In this document: one piece after another, positions 10,936-22,349 of the stretch | Position numbering within the stretch: the stretch's first letter is position 1 | Layout of the letters: each line of letters begins with the position of its first letter | Origin: Erpobdella octoculata | Lineage: Eukaryota; Annelida; Clitellata; Hirudinida; Erpobdellidae | Length of the DNA stretch: 64,000 nt | Direction of reading: 5' to 3' | Assembly: GCA_963978895.1 (NCBI GenBank) | Contig: OZ022238.1 | Span: 10,949,614 to 11,013,613 of the forward strand | The notes under the pieces: generated by a model | What the model was told of the DNA's origin: nothing | The model's database searches: none | Seen by the model: the letters and a program-made list of their open reading frames with translations, nothing else | Made by a program: the position numbers and the translations under genes

Positions 10936-12054
10936 CAGTGTTGGAAAAAGTACTGTGTTTCAGTACTTAAGTAAAAGTACAAGTAACGCTTCAAAAAGTT
11001 ACTTAAGTAAAAGTAAAAGTATTTGCTAAAAAAATTACTTAAGTAAAAGTAAAAAGTAACAGCACTTTAAAGTTACTTTTAAAGTAAAAAGTAAAAGTAC
11101 TGAAGCCGCTCTTGTAATGGTCATTCGTCAATTATCTAACTCTAATTTATCGTAATTCCATCGTCTTAGATTATAATTTGCTTCAATGCATGTCGTGTAA
11201 TTGTTTCACGATTTTGCTGAAAGACTGATATGAGATCAATAAACTCGGGCAATTCGACGGTGTGTAAAGGAAGAACTCCACCCATTACCAGATTCAGAAT
11301 GCTGTCGTTGATCGCTGCCTGTGTCACAAAATTGGCATTAAGGAATTACTGTGAAACTGTCGCTTGGTGAATTTTTCGTTTCTTTGGCTCACCATATTGG
11401 GAACTGTCACCAATGTCTGCCTTTCGTTTACTTGCATTTTTCGTCAAGTTTTCGTATTCCGATACACGCGCTGGATGCACGCGTATCACGTGTTTCTTCA
11501 AGTTCGACGGAGAATTGTGGAATGCTAAACACGTAATTGCTTTAGGTTTGCACGGCAAGTGTCGGCAAGCATGTGAACCTAGACGTTTTAGCTTCCATCG
11601 ATTCAAATCTGAACATTTTGACTAAGTATGGCCATGGGTGTTCTTTATTAAGTTCGTTGTTGTTCTGCCTATCTTCGCCACCATTGTTTACGTTCATTTT
11701 CAGAAGATTCCATAGTAATCTCGAACAATCTATTGTACACCAAAACAAATATGACCGCGAAAATCTTAGCTCCACCCACATAAAAGTAAAATGGGTTTCG
11801 GAAGCGCATACGTTAATAATCATAGATAATTAATAATACATCGATTTAAACTTCATGTCGTTTTATTAATTTTTTACAGTACTTTGTAACGCTTTGTCCT
11901 GGAAAAGTAGCGAAGTAAAAGTAAGTCCGAAAATATTACTTCGTTACAAGTAAAAGTACTGAAAATAATCTGTACTCCATTACAGACAAAAAGTACGTCG
12001 GATGTACTTAAGTAAAATAACGCGTTACTTTTACTTCGTTACCGAACAACACTG
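10936..12054 (-). mobile_element. hAT element with BED-finger transposase remnant in zinc-finger intron 5 (copy 1)
   Basis: Ends CAGTGTTGG and CAACACTG are flanked by a perfect 8-bp duplication CAGGTGGT (10928-10935 and 12055-12062). The subterminal regions are arrays of AAGTAAAAGTA/GTTACTT motifs. On the minus strand, 11346-11606 encodes a BED-type finger (SNLKKHVIRVHP) and about 11180-11340 encodes SILNLVMGGVLPLHTVELPEF, like the start of a hAT transposase catalytic region. The rest of the transposase is missing. The related block at 6553-6920 is an empty site. Confidence 0.88.
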
Positions 12055-12346
12055 CAGGTGGTGACGGTGGTGAGTGACTGGATTGGCTGGCGAAAGATTA
12101 AGCATTTGATAAGCATATATATGATCGCAATATTTCACCAGGTGCTCAGAGTGTGGCATAAGGTTCAACCATCCCTCCAGATTGAAGAAACACGTGGAGG
12201 CTGTCCACAGTGGCAAGCCCATCCAGGCTCGTCTGCCTCCAATCGAAGAGGGGACTGGTGAACTGGGGAACCAAGTGAGTGTTTTTGCCATAGTCATCAG
12301 CAATATAGTACATTTTTAGTGCCTTTTTGACATATTGGTCAGGTAA

Positions 12347-13066
12347 GGGGCCATTCACATATTACGTATGCATTAAACTCGAGATTTTCACCCCCTCTTC
12401 TCCCACCTGTTGCATCTCGTACATTTGAAGACCCCCTCCTCTATGCATACATACGCACAGCAGATTTCACCCCCCCTCCTCAATATAAAATAGCCAGTTT
12501 TAACAACAGGTTGATGTATTGCTTCAGATTTATTATTGACTATGACGAGCTAGAGCTAGACTTATCTCAACATAATGTTTTCGGAAACTAAATTGAAATT
12601 TACTGTCAGACCTCATAAGGTGTGCACAACAAGCACACAAATTAAAAAAAAATTATCATAGCATTCCAATGCAGCCACGGAGATACAGCAGATTTATCAT
12701 CTCAAACAGCATTATTACTAGTACGCTTGAGGACGCCATTTCGATACGCCAAATTCAAACATTCAGCCGCGCTTTTCTAGACACGCCATCGTTGATATTA
12801 TTGAGCCTTTGAATTTTTGAAAAAGGCGTGATACAAGTTTGTTTGTTAAATTGATTGATCTTAGATGCTACTCGATAAGATTTATTATTCAATCAATTCA
12901 ACTGAGTTAAAGCAACAATAAGTACTATTAGAAAAAATAATATTTACCATTTTTTGCGTATATACGCATTTGTTGGAGCCTCCCTCCCTCCCCATACGCA
13001 CTTATACGCAAAACATTCACTTCGTACACATCCCCCTCGGTGCGTTCGTAATATATGGATGACCCC
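12347..13066. mobile_element. PIF/Harbinger-like MITE in zinc-finger intron 6 (copy 1)
   Basis: A 720-bp element with inverted ends GGGGCCATTCACATATTACG and (inverted right end) GGGGTCATCCATATATTACG, flanked by TAA at 12344-12346 and 13067-13069. A 3-bp TAA duplication and GGGGCC-type ends suggest Harbinger. No transposase is evident; C-rich patches and TACGCA motifs lie near both ends. Confidence 0.65.
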
Positions 13067-14150
13067 TAACTCTAAAATATATTTTTAAACTTTGTATATG
13101 TTTTTTAAGATGGCCACTGATGAGCTCTCAAAGGTCAAAGTTGAAATTGGGGATCCATCGTGGCAGCAACAGCAACTTGGTGAGGATCAGCTGGATGAGA
13201 AAATGGAGAGCTGGTCTTTCAGACTGAGAAGAATAGAGGTAAAACCATTTGCAGCTGGTGGTATCTTTGCTGAAAACACGGAGACTACTGGCATCAACGA
13301 CGGTTGCTGCTATGAGGATATTGGCATAACGAATGACATTGGGAGCGATGGTGACGATGAAGATGGAATCTTCGTATATGACTCCAAGCGAGGCAGCAGT
13401 ATCAAGAGGAAAAAGAAGAAGAAGAAAAAGAAGAAAGGAGGACAGAAGCAAAAAAATCAGAACAAGAAACTTCGAATGGGGCCGGGTGGCTATTCGATTG
13501 TCGGAAACGTAGAGAAAGTTGAAGAGGGGTTGAAGATCAAGAGCGACAATGGTGACGATATCAACTATGCAGCTGCTCTCAGCCATAGTGCAGCAGCTGC
13601 TAACCTGCCTGCAGCTGTGAGTTACGGTGGCTACGGCACTGGAGCGACTGCATCTTTCCAAGACAGTAGCTGTATGAATGGCACCGATGCTGGTGGAAGT
13701 GGTAGCTATAACAACCACAGTAACTATGACAACAGCTACATTGACCACAACAACTACAATGATAGCAGTGGCTACTGCGACCATGATGCCAACCGTAGCG
13801 GAGATGAGACAGATGTTGAAACGGGATATTCGTCTAAAGCTGCCACTTTCTACTGCACCATCTGCTATGCAGGTTTTTCAAATGCCGAAGAGCTTTCTGG
13901 CCATTCGAAAGAGCACCTGCCCGTACCTGGTTATGGTTGCCACATTAACACCGAGGATGCCAGAATGGCTAATGGCAGCAATGATGATGATGAAGATGAC
14001 GATGATGATGAGGATAATGATCATGAAGACTTGAATGCTAATAAACATGCAATAGATGTTAGCGTCAGTGTAGTTAATGCTGATTGTGATAATGCTGCCA
14101 ATTTCTCTGCTACTACTGCTGCAGATGTCACTAACAAAATGACTGAGTAA

Positions 14151-16324
14151 TGGATCGTAGCGATAATGATATAATTTTAATCGTGTTAATAATTATGTCT
14201 ATATATATATATGATCAATAGTTATGGAGCTTGTGAATATAATGATGATGAAAAGGATTTGAACCAATATTTTATTTTTCATTGTTGAATTATTATTAAG
14301 ACACAAATAGCCAAATATTTGCTTTGTTTATATGGTTGGTTAGTTATCATTAGTTTAACTTTTTATTATATTCTACTGATTCATTAAGAGAGGCATTGGA
14401 TTTGTGGTGGAAGATCCATAATCCCAACTTTTGTAATGGCTGTTATGCTTTATATTTTATATTACAAATATTAATGAGATGTATCTTCTAATGTTGTTGG
14501 TATGGGATGTCTCCAACACATGTGTTTCTACTTCGTTTGCTACCGTTGCCTCTCTTGACTGTATTGTCGGCACTGCCGTGCAGGATTGAACTATTTTTTG
14601 TCTCAGAAAATTGCTAAGCATTTGAATTGCCGGCACAAAGACTTGTTTATTTGACGAATGTTCATTTTCTTGAACGGACATGCTTTTCTCTTATCCCGTT
14701 TTGATATGTGCGCCTGATGGTAATAGAATTCATTTGGACTAAAAGTTGATAATTCAGATAAGTGATTTGTATTTGTTCATATTATTATTATTATTAACGA
14801 ATTCCTTGAATTGATGATTTTTCCACATTTCTGATTAAATTTTTTTTCTCAAAATAACCATTTAATGATAATTTCTGTTTTAAGTTTTTTAATTGCTTCA
14901 AGTTTCCATTGAAGATTTGTTTTGAACCTATCTTGTTAATTTTTCATTTCTCTGTAGAATTACCTCTACGTATTTCCTTTTTGTACTCATATTTGTTTTT
15001 ATAATTTGTTATTTTGGTTTTTTGGATCATTTTTAATTGTGTTTATTCTGTTTTTGTTACATGACTGCCCCTCTGTATGCTATTTTTTAGGTTACAAACA
15101 CGTACATACAAATATATGTATACATATTAAAATTTGCAAGATATGTATGGCATGTTTGTGTAAATTTGAAGTGTGTTTGAATGCTGCTTTTTTTCTCAAT
15201 TTAGTTGTATATCATGTAAAAATATAGTCGCATTTTATGTAAATATTCACGTGTATGAACCAACAATGAATTTGTTAGCTTTCATGTGCATGCAACATGC
15301 ATGTGTCAGTGTGTACGTGTGCAAGTTGTTTCCCTTAAATGTCTGCTTGTGTGTGTGTGTGCTTGCATGCGTGTGAACAGCCGTTATGTTTTTTTTTTCT
15401 GACTTACTTGCACTCCCTCATTTTTTATTTCTCTTTTACACTCCTGTCTCCTCACTTCAGAGAGAGAGAAAAAGGAAAGAGAAGCCTCAGTTATTTTGTT
15501 CTCAAAGTTTCAATTGTTTTTTTATTACAAGAAAACAAGATTTTATTTTGTTTTTATTAATTTAAAAATAAAATAATTTTTGTTAATTAATTAATTAATA
15601 ACAGCACAACTAAGTTAGCACCAGAGAGTAAACAAAAAACGTGTTCTGTGGCTACTTATGACTGAAAATCAATTTAATATAACTATTTTAAACTTAAATC
15701 CACTATCGTTAGAATTAACATTCACCTCGTAATAATTTAGTTATCACCTGGATTCATTATAGAAGTAATTGAGCAAATACAATAAAAAGTAACAAGACAA
15801 TCAAGAAGAACAATTTTGAGATTCAAAGTTTGTGACCGACAGACAGACAGACGGGAAGACAATCGAAAATAATATAAAGGATTTAAAAATGATCGGAATA
15901 CCAAACGATACAAATCTTTGACTCATCATAAAATTATATGTAAGTCGCGTATCATAAAAGCATAACTTGTATAAATGAAATTGAACTGTATTGAAGCATC
16001 AGTCACACACATTATGTGTATATAGGGTCTTCTCATAGAAAAATATTTATTTAAAAGGGGTAATACCCACAACAGGAGTACCAGCATGTGATGTAACAAC
16101 AGCCATGCAACATTTAATATTTCTGCAAAATCATGGATACTGTAAGTTTAATTGCAAGTAAGAAATTTGTTCCCATGGCAGATAAAATTGTAGAAGAACA
16201 TTGAAAAGACTGAGGTGGAAACAATTTGGTAAAAAAAGATTAACAAGTATAAAATAACTGAATGACGACAACAAAATGGACAGAAAAATTGTAGCCAAAA
16301 ACAACCAAATCCAAGAGAAAAGAA
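14151..16324. other. Convergent intergenic region (copy 1)
   Basis: Lies between the 3' ends of the zinc-finger gene (plus) and the phosphatase gene (minus), so it should hold both 3' UTRs. AT-rich with short TG and TA runs (near 15300-15370) and GACAGACAGACAGAC at 15837-15851. No exon is evident. A motif near 16006-16090 differs from copy 2, which has a palindrome there. Confidence 0.4.
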
Positions 16325-19300
16325 CTAACTTTCGCACATTTTCCTATAACTTCTCCCGCTAAAATATTTTTCTTCTACCTGCTTCTTGACGAAGAATGAA
16401 AAGTTTTCAAAAGGGCACAAACCGTCGCGATTGGTGTGACCGCCCGAGCAGAAGACGACATTACTCGTGACGTCGCGTCCGTTGTGGAGAAGTCGCAGGT
16501 AGAACTGCTTACTCTTCTGCGAATGAAGCTCAAAAGAAAGAGAAGAAGCAAACGGTGGCCACCATAGATCCTGGGAAGCAAAAAAACAAAGAAAAATAAT
16601 AAAATTCAAGTTTAAGTATTCCAGCACAACTTCTTGTTACCTAGCCAATAAGATGAAAGCAGTTTACTTTTTAAATAAATTTTTTCTTAAGTTTCCCGAT
16701 ATCTCGAGGCTCATTTATATAAAATTCCCAATTGATACCCTTTCAAGGCCAAGCAGAGCAAGGAGTGGTACGATGGTCGTATCGTGCCCGGAATAGATTG
16801 AAAGAACTGGTTTCCTCGGTTCATTTTTTCCTGGTGGATAATCAAAAATAAATAAATAAATTTGCTGGTAACCAACAAAAACCTCAATATTACTTAAAAT
16901 CTTATGTTTTTATTCAACTCACAAAATCTTCAATTACACAATCCGTTCACTTTTTTCATGTAAAAACCATATTACATTATAGGAATGCGACGGTTCCTGA
17001 TCCGGATAAGATTCGGATCCGCCGAATCCAACACTGAAGATTCGGTTTTAAACGGTTCCAAAATTAATGTCCTTTTTAAAACTCCTGGACTACTCGTACT
17101 CATATTTATATGAATAACTGGATGCGTAACTTTCTTTCTTTACGAACATAACGAATCTTATCAATATTTTTAGTCAATACTTATAAACTTATGTATGATT
17201 ATAAAAATTTTATAAAATATATTAAATTTAGGCATTTAATTAATTTTAAATGCTTGCTACTTGGATTCGGATCCATATGGATCCAGCATCAAGATTCGGA
17301 TCCGTGGATCTCAAATTATCGGATCCGTCCCATTCCTATTACATTAGATGCCAGTTTAGTTAGCACAGCCAGAACCTTCATTTTACGTGCCTTTTTCCTT
17401 ACCCACTTTTGAAAATTGTAGACAGAAAGAGCTTGTTCCAGATGTCAACCAGGAGTGGATAGGCTTGCAGGCTGCTTTGGATGAGCTGGTTTCTAATCCT
17501 CAAGTGAGCTGCCTCAATGGCATCAATTGCCCCGTGAATTAATGTTAAATTTCCCCAGTCGAGACAGGATTTGTCACTTTTCTTTGCTGCTCTCCTGCTA
17601 TTAAAACAAATTCATTAAATTGCATTGTATTGATTTTTAAATTCATGATAATTATCATCACTCACCTTTTTCCGTCTCTTTTCAAAAAAGAGTCCTTATT
17701 GCCTCCATTATCTTTGGCATGACAAGGTAATCTTTTCCCATAGCAAACGTAAGAGGTTAGACTTTCTAATGCAGAACCGAGAGAGAACGAACTCCTGAAG
17801 AACTGGATGACAGCCACTTTGCCTCTGTTTATGATTTTCATTTCTTCTGGCGTAAAGATATCTGTTCCTTCAGATGACTGTATCAATCTTTCTAATTTTT
17901 TTACTTTGGTGCATGAGCAAAGCAGTTTCTCAGAGTCAGACGTGTTATAATTATCAACACATAGGCTGGAGCTTTCGGTTGCTTCAATTACAACACGTTG
18001 TTTGAGAATGTTTTTGAATTGTCTGTTACTTTTAGCAGTTGTAGAATTAACAGTGCTGGCACCCAAAAATGTACTAAAAGCTTCTTTTAACGCGCCTGCA
18101 AGTAATGCTGTTCCGCTTTGAAAAGTTCGTTCATAGTTTGTCGTCCTTAAGTTGAAGTAGTTGCCATCGATGGAATTATCATCCTCTTTCGAAATATCAA
18201 TGTCTCTTTTCACTTTAACTTTTTTTTGTGAACGAATAACTTTCTGAATCAGTACAGAATACATTTTGCCAAACTTTAAACCCAGTTGAAACATCTGCTC
18301 CGTTCCCTTAACCGTCAAGTAACCGGTCGGACATCTTTCTTTCTTGGGGTGCCAAGAAAAACCCTTCAGCAGCTCTGGAAAATGAATGTTCTTAAAAGAA
18401 CTCTCCAGTTTCGACATCACTTCAATGAAATCCTCACGAGTGATGTTACACCTGAAGGCTTCACGAGGATTATAGTCGAACAGCAATTCAGAAAAGACCA
18501 AAGGAGTCCTGGTGACGATACTGGCGGAATGGAGGGTGTAATTCTGTGAAAGTTTCTTGATGGCTTTATTGAAGTAAATGTTTTCCCAATTAAATTGAAA
18601 TATTAATTTTAATTTTGTAGTCAAAAACTCTTTTTATACCTAATAAAAAAGCAGAATGGTCTTACAAATTTAAGCCATCAATCAATAAAAACTTCACTGC
18701 ATATTATAAAATACTCAAAAGTGTTTTGTTTTGAAACAACAACCAACTAGACCTTTTTGCTATAATTGTGAAAAATAAAGAAACTAGTTGCTTAAATGAG
18801 TAACAAACATGCTTTTGGGCAAAGTATTTTCAATAAAACAAATAAAGAATGTAATATATTAATATATATATAAATTGAGAGATAGGGCTTTAAGACAGTA
18901 GTGTTATTTTAGTTCTCATTACTAAAAATATTTCACTAAAGCTCTATTAGTTAGTCATGTGGTTAGCTTTCCTAGCTTGCAAGTGCATTTAAAGGTTGAC
19001 TCAACTAAAAATCTTTTCTTGAGTCAATAAAACAGAACCAGTTTTACAACTGGGACTTGGGAGTAACGAGGTTGAGGTTCGAGTTCGAGGTTCGACACAC
19101 ATTGATTTCGGACACACATGCAAGTGGCTGGAAAAATGTGTGATGCCATATAAGCAAGATGGAGCCAATGTGTGAGTTTTGGTTCAGACAGAGCACCATA
19201 ATGCAACTGCCTTTACTTTTATTTATCATAGTTATTCAAAACTAAATTCTGCAAAAATTATTAATAAATGAAAAAATTCACAACCTTTAAGATCATAACC

Positions 19301-19497
19301 ACTTTGAACTATGGAAGCATCACAATATCTTTCCATCTTCTGCTTATATTTGTTCACCATACTCTTTTTTATTGTGTTATAGTCGTATGATTCATCTTTA
19401 TAACGAATACCATAATCATGCACAACTTCTAAATCTAAACTCACATTAGGCTTTGAATCAGATTTCTTGATTATATTTTATATCTAAACTTACACTA
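16325..19497 (-). pseudogene. PXYLP1-like: PXYLP1-like histidine acid phosphatase gene, copy 1, catalytic His lost
   Basis: Minus-strand exons: upstream exon ending at 19285, then 17666-18563, 17403-17594, 16739-16814 and 16325-16570. The C-terminal exons match 2-phosphoxylose phosphatase 1: YSGHDTTIVPLLALLGL with the His-Asp proton-donor pair, and LRLLHNGRDVT, CPFENF. The RHGxRxP nucleophile motif at the start of the large exon is destroyed: copy 2 reads IVTRHGLRTPL, this copy IVTRTPL, a clean 12-bp in-frame loss between two CAGG repeats. The upstream exon also carries a 7-bp insertion (about 19473-19482) that puts TAG and TAA in frame, and its acceptor region has changed. The remaining frame is open, so decay is recent, or a non-catalytic product is made. 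The N-terminal exons with any signal anchor were not found. Confidence 0.78.
16980..17338. mobile_element. hAT-type MITE in phosphatase intron (copy 1)
   Basis: A 359-bp element with ends TAGGAATGCGACGG and (inverted) TAGGAATGGGACGG, rich in ATTCGGATCCG motifs, flanked by a perfect 8-bp duplication TTACATTA (16972-16979 and 17339-17346). Non-coding. It sits in the intron between the exons at 16739-16814 and 17403-17594. Copy 2: 56674-57020, with a deletion of one GATCCGGATAAGATTC unit. Confidence 0.85.
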
Positions 19498-19613
19498 AAA
19501 TCAACAATACAATATTATATAAATCAAAAAACACATTTGGTTTATTGTAAAATAATTGAACAGTATAATAAATCTGAACTAACTCTTGTTAATTAGAAAA
19601 TGCAACTGCGGTA

Positions 19614-19984
19614 AAGCTAGCAGACACTCGTAACACGGTGAAAAGCTTATGAAATGCACGGGGAAAGCTAGCAGACACTCAAATTATTTTATTTAAATAT
19701 AAAAAAGAAATATCGGTAATGTTAGACAATTAAATTTTAAAACTGATAGGGTTGAAATGAAAAACCGACAACAACAATTTGAAAAGATATTTGAGATTTA
19801 ATTTGCATTTACCATAAAGTAAACAAAAATGTACGGAACCACCAATATTTTAGGAACTCATTTTCAGTTACTAAAACGTTTTATAAATAATTTTAAGCTT
19901 CTATTTTAACTTTATTTGTACTCTTACAACATATACATAATTCAAAACTTAGAACCAAAGCGGACTCCTTACTGATTTACAACC
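19614..19984. other. Spacer at the right breakpoint of duplication copy 1
   Basis: Unique to copy 1. Contains two copies of GCTAGCAGACACTC at about 19616 and 19669, a motif shared with the adjacent 177-bp satellite, so the duplication breakpoint lies at the edge of satellite-related sequence. No gene is seen. Confidence 0.5.
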
Positions 19985-21139
19985 GATGTTCCAGAACTTA
20001 TATCTCGGTAACTATTATTGTCAAATTTTTGATTTAAATTTTAAAATTCAGTTCAATCATGTATCAACAACGTATCAAAAATTCAGAAGCCGACAATTAC
20101 TTTTACTACCTAGCAGACACTCAGTTAGTAGACCCCTCTCTGATTTACGCTTTAACAACACCGATGTAACTATTATTGTGAAAATTTTTATTTAATTTTA
20201 TAATTTATTTCAATCATGTTTCTACAAAATATCAAAACTTCAGAAGCCGACAATTACTTTTACTACCTAGCAGACACTCAGGTAGTAGACCCTCTCTGAT
20301 TTACGCTTTAACAACACCGATATTGCAGAGCTAATATCTCGGTAACTATTATTGTCAAATTTTTCATTTAATTTTATAATTTAGTTCAATCATATTTTTA
20401 CAAAATATCGAAAATTCAGAAGCCGACAATTACTTTTACTACCTAGCAGACACTCAGGTAGTAGACCCCTCTCTGATTTACGCTTTAACAACAACGACAT
20501 TGCAGAGCTAATATCTCGGTAACTATTATTGTGAAAATTTTTATTTAATTTTATAATTTATTTCAATCATGTTTCTACAAAATATCAAAACTTCAGAAGC
20601 CGACAATTACTTTTACTACCTAGCAGACACTCAGGTAGTAGACCCCTCTCTGATTTACGCTTTAACAACACCGATATTGCAGAGCTAATATCTCGGTAAC
20701 TATTATTGTCAAATTTTTCATTTAATTTTATAATTTAGTTCAATCATATTTTTACAAAATATCGAAAATTCAGAAGCCGACAATTACTTTTACTACCTAG
20801 CAGACACTCAGGTAGTAGACCCTTCTCTGATTTACGCTTTAACAACAACGACATTGCAGAGCTAATATCTCGGTAACTATTATTGTGAAAATTTTTATTT
20901 AATTTTATAATTTATTTCAATCATGTTGCTACAAAATATCAAAAATTCAGAAGCCGACAATTACTTTTACTACCTAGCAGACACTCAGGCAATAGACCCT
21001 TCTCTGATTTACGCTTTAACAACACCGATGTTGCAGAGCTAATATCTCGGTAACTATTATTGTGAAAATTTTTATTTAATTTTATAATTTAGTTCAATCA
21101 TGTTGCTACAAAATATCAAATATTCAGAAGCCGACAATT
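19985..21139. repeat. ~177-bp satellite array, dimeric higher-order pattern
   Basis: Tandem monomers are marked by TAGCAGACACTCAG at 20111, 20268, 20444, 20621, 20798 and 20975, with a degenerate first unit before them. Spacing is 176-177 bp except one 157-bp unit that lost ~19 bp (TGCAGAGCTAATATCTCG region). Two variants alternate: one with GTCAAATTTTTCATTT and ATCGAAAATTC, the other with GTGAAAATTTTTATTT and ATCAAAACTTC. Order is B-A-B-A-B'-B''. Not present beside duplication copy 2. Confidence 0.9.
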
Positions 21140-21480
21140 AATAATAATAAATAATAATAACATGGTTTAAAGTGGTCCAGAAGACTAAAGAGCCTGTGTG
21201 ATAACCAATACTGGTTAAAAACCAATTTGTCCAAGCATAATTTTAAAATGTTTAATCGACTCAACAGAAACTGCTTCTTCACTCAGCTGGTTCCAGGCAT
21301 TGATGACTCTGCTGCTGAAGAATCTCTGCTTAAATTTCCCCTCCGATTGTTCGAAGATCTTGTACCTGTGACCCCGTAGTCCTACTCTATTCGCTGTCTG
21401 GAAGTATCTTGATGCTGGAAAATCTTCTTTGTTTTTCCTCAGCAGAATCATGGTGTGTGTCGTCAAGGCATATTTATGGA
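21140..21480 (-). mobile_element. 5'-truncated non-LTR retrotransposon 3' end
   Basis: Minus-strand frame 21215-21466 encodes RGHRYKIFEQ, FFSSRVINAWNQLSEEAV and SIKHFKIMLGQIGF, the C-terminal signature of CR1/Jockey-type LINE ORF2 (FF..RV.N.WN.L). It is followed on the minus strand by a ~75-bp 3' UTR and a (TTATTATT)-type tail that joins the satellite. A dead-on-arrival insertion at the satellite edge. Confidence 0.75.
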
Positions 21481-22340
21481 ATTTTTAATGCCTTCCCGGC
21501 GAATACCCTCTTCCCCGGTGTTTAGTAATTTGTTTCAAATGTTGGTGTTTTGATTTGGGTAGTGTTCTGAAAATGTTGCCTAAAACCAAATCTGGTAAGA
21601 CTCATTAAAACATATTTATAAAGTTCATAATGTGCACAATATTTCTAACCAGTCTGGCAATTTTAAATAATGTTCAAAAATAGGCTACTATGTATGTAGC
21701 AAAAAATTGTACCAAATTATTGTCATTTTTGTTTTTCATGGAAAAACAGAAAACAATATTTTTTAATAATTTAGTGAAAACGTTTTTGTACTTTGGAGGT
21801 ATTTTTATAAACAAACAAGTAAAGGAATAAACAAGTTTTTCAACACAAACTTTTATTTTAATAGGGTTAGAAATACGAAAGATATTCAAATTAGGTTTTT
21901 CGGTTTTTTTTTTCAATTTAATCATGCATTTTCATCCAATATAAATAAAGCTATGCTAAAAGTTTCAGCTTACTAACTATTCAAAAAACTTGTTAAATTT
22001 TACTTGCAAGATTTGCGTACAGAGATTGAATAAAAGTTTGTAAATCTAATGCTGTTGAAATCTGGGATAGTATAATCTTTCAATCCTTTAAAATAATTCA
22101 ACGGTGTTTGTCAAATCCCTTATATTATTTTCACTGTGTTCAATCAATCAATAAAAATAAACTTTACTATGATTCAGCTACCCGTTCTCCGTGCCCCACG
22201 CAACTCTATTTATTTTAATGGTTCCATCATCTGCCATTTTAGTACAAAGCGATTTTTTCCAATTTAATCTCTAACGCAGTCGTCATTCTTCAACCTTATA
22301 TCCTTTATATTTATTAGATCGACCTGAAAACTGAGAGACG
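21481..22340. other. AT-rich repeat-derived spacer
   Basis: No gene. Around 21920-22040 is an inverted copy of the dispersed CTCTGTACGCAAATCTTGCA-type repeat also found at 4280 and 33680. Confidence 0.4.
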
Positions 22341-22349
22341 ACTGACTTT

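Larger units (their letters stand above)
7633..14150 (+). pseudogene. C2H2 zinc-finger gene, copy 1, disrupted by a premature stop
   Basis: Seven exons with the structure of copy 2: 7633-9089, 9220-9379, 10129-10337, 10410-10527, 10655-10746, 12142-12274 and 13110-14150. Nearly all ten finger motifs are intact, but in exon 1 codon CAA (GTCAAGG in copy 2) has become TAA at 8440-8442. A protein from ATG 7633 would stop after 269 residues, before every finger. Elsewhere the frame stays open, and a downstream ATG at 8455 could in principle restart a finger-containing product. The exon 6 donor is CAA|GTGAGT instead of CAG|GTGAGT. The final exon is two codons shorter than in copy 2. I call it a probable recent pseudogene or null allele; a sequencing error at the stop is possible. 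Confidence 0.8.
2635..19613 (+). repeat. Segmental duplication, copy 1 (~17 kb)
   Basis: This stretch aligns collinearly, in the same orientation, with 42741-59549. It includes a LINE fragment, hAT, tRNA-Leu, GC-rich repeat, mariner-like MITE, zinc-finger gene, phosphatase gene and all introns. By eye only occasional substitutions and small indels separate the copies. The left breakpoint lies in a TA tract inside a LINE; the right breakpoint follows GAAAATGCA. Copy 1 carries most of the damaging changes. Confidence 0.93.

Noticed and set aside
11346..11606. A host BED-finger gene inside the zinc-finger intron
   Set aside because: The frame lies wholly within the hAT element defined by the CAGGTGGT duplication and continues into hAT transposase-like sequence.
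13128..13784. 218-residue minus-strand ORF rich in Val/Ile/Thr, and its copy at 52837-53499
   Set aside because: Antisense shadow of the last zinc-finger exon, whose plus-strand frame has a C2H2 finger and correct splicing.
19985..21139. CRISPR-like array
   Set aside because: Units are contiguous ~177-bp satellite monomers with no unique spacers, in a eukaryotic genome.
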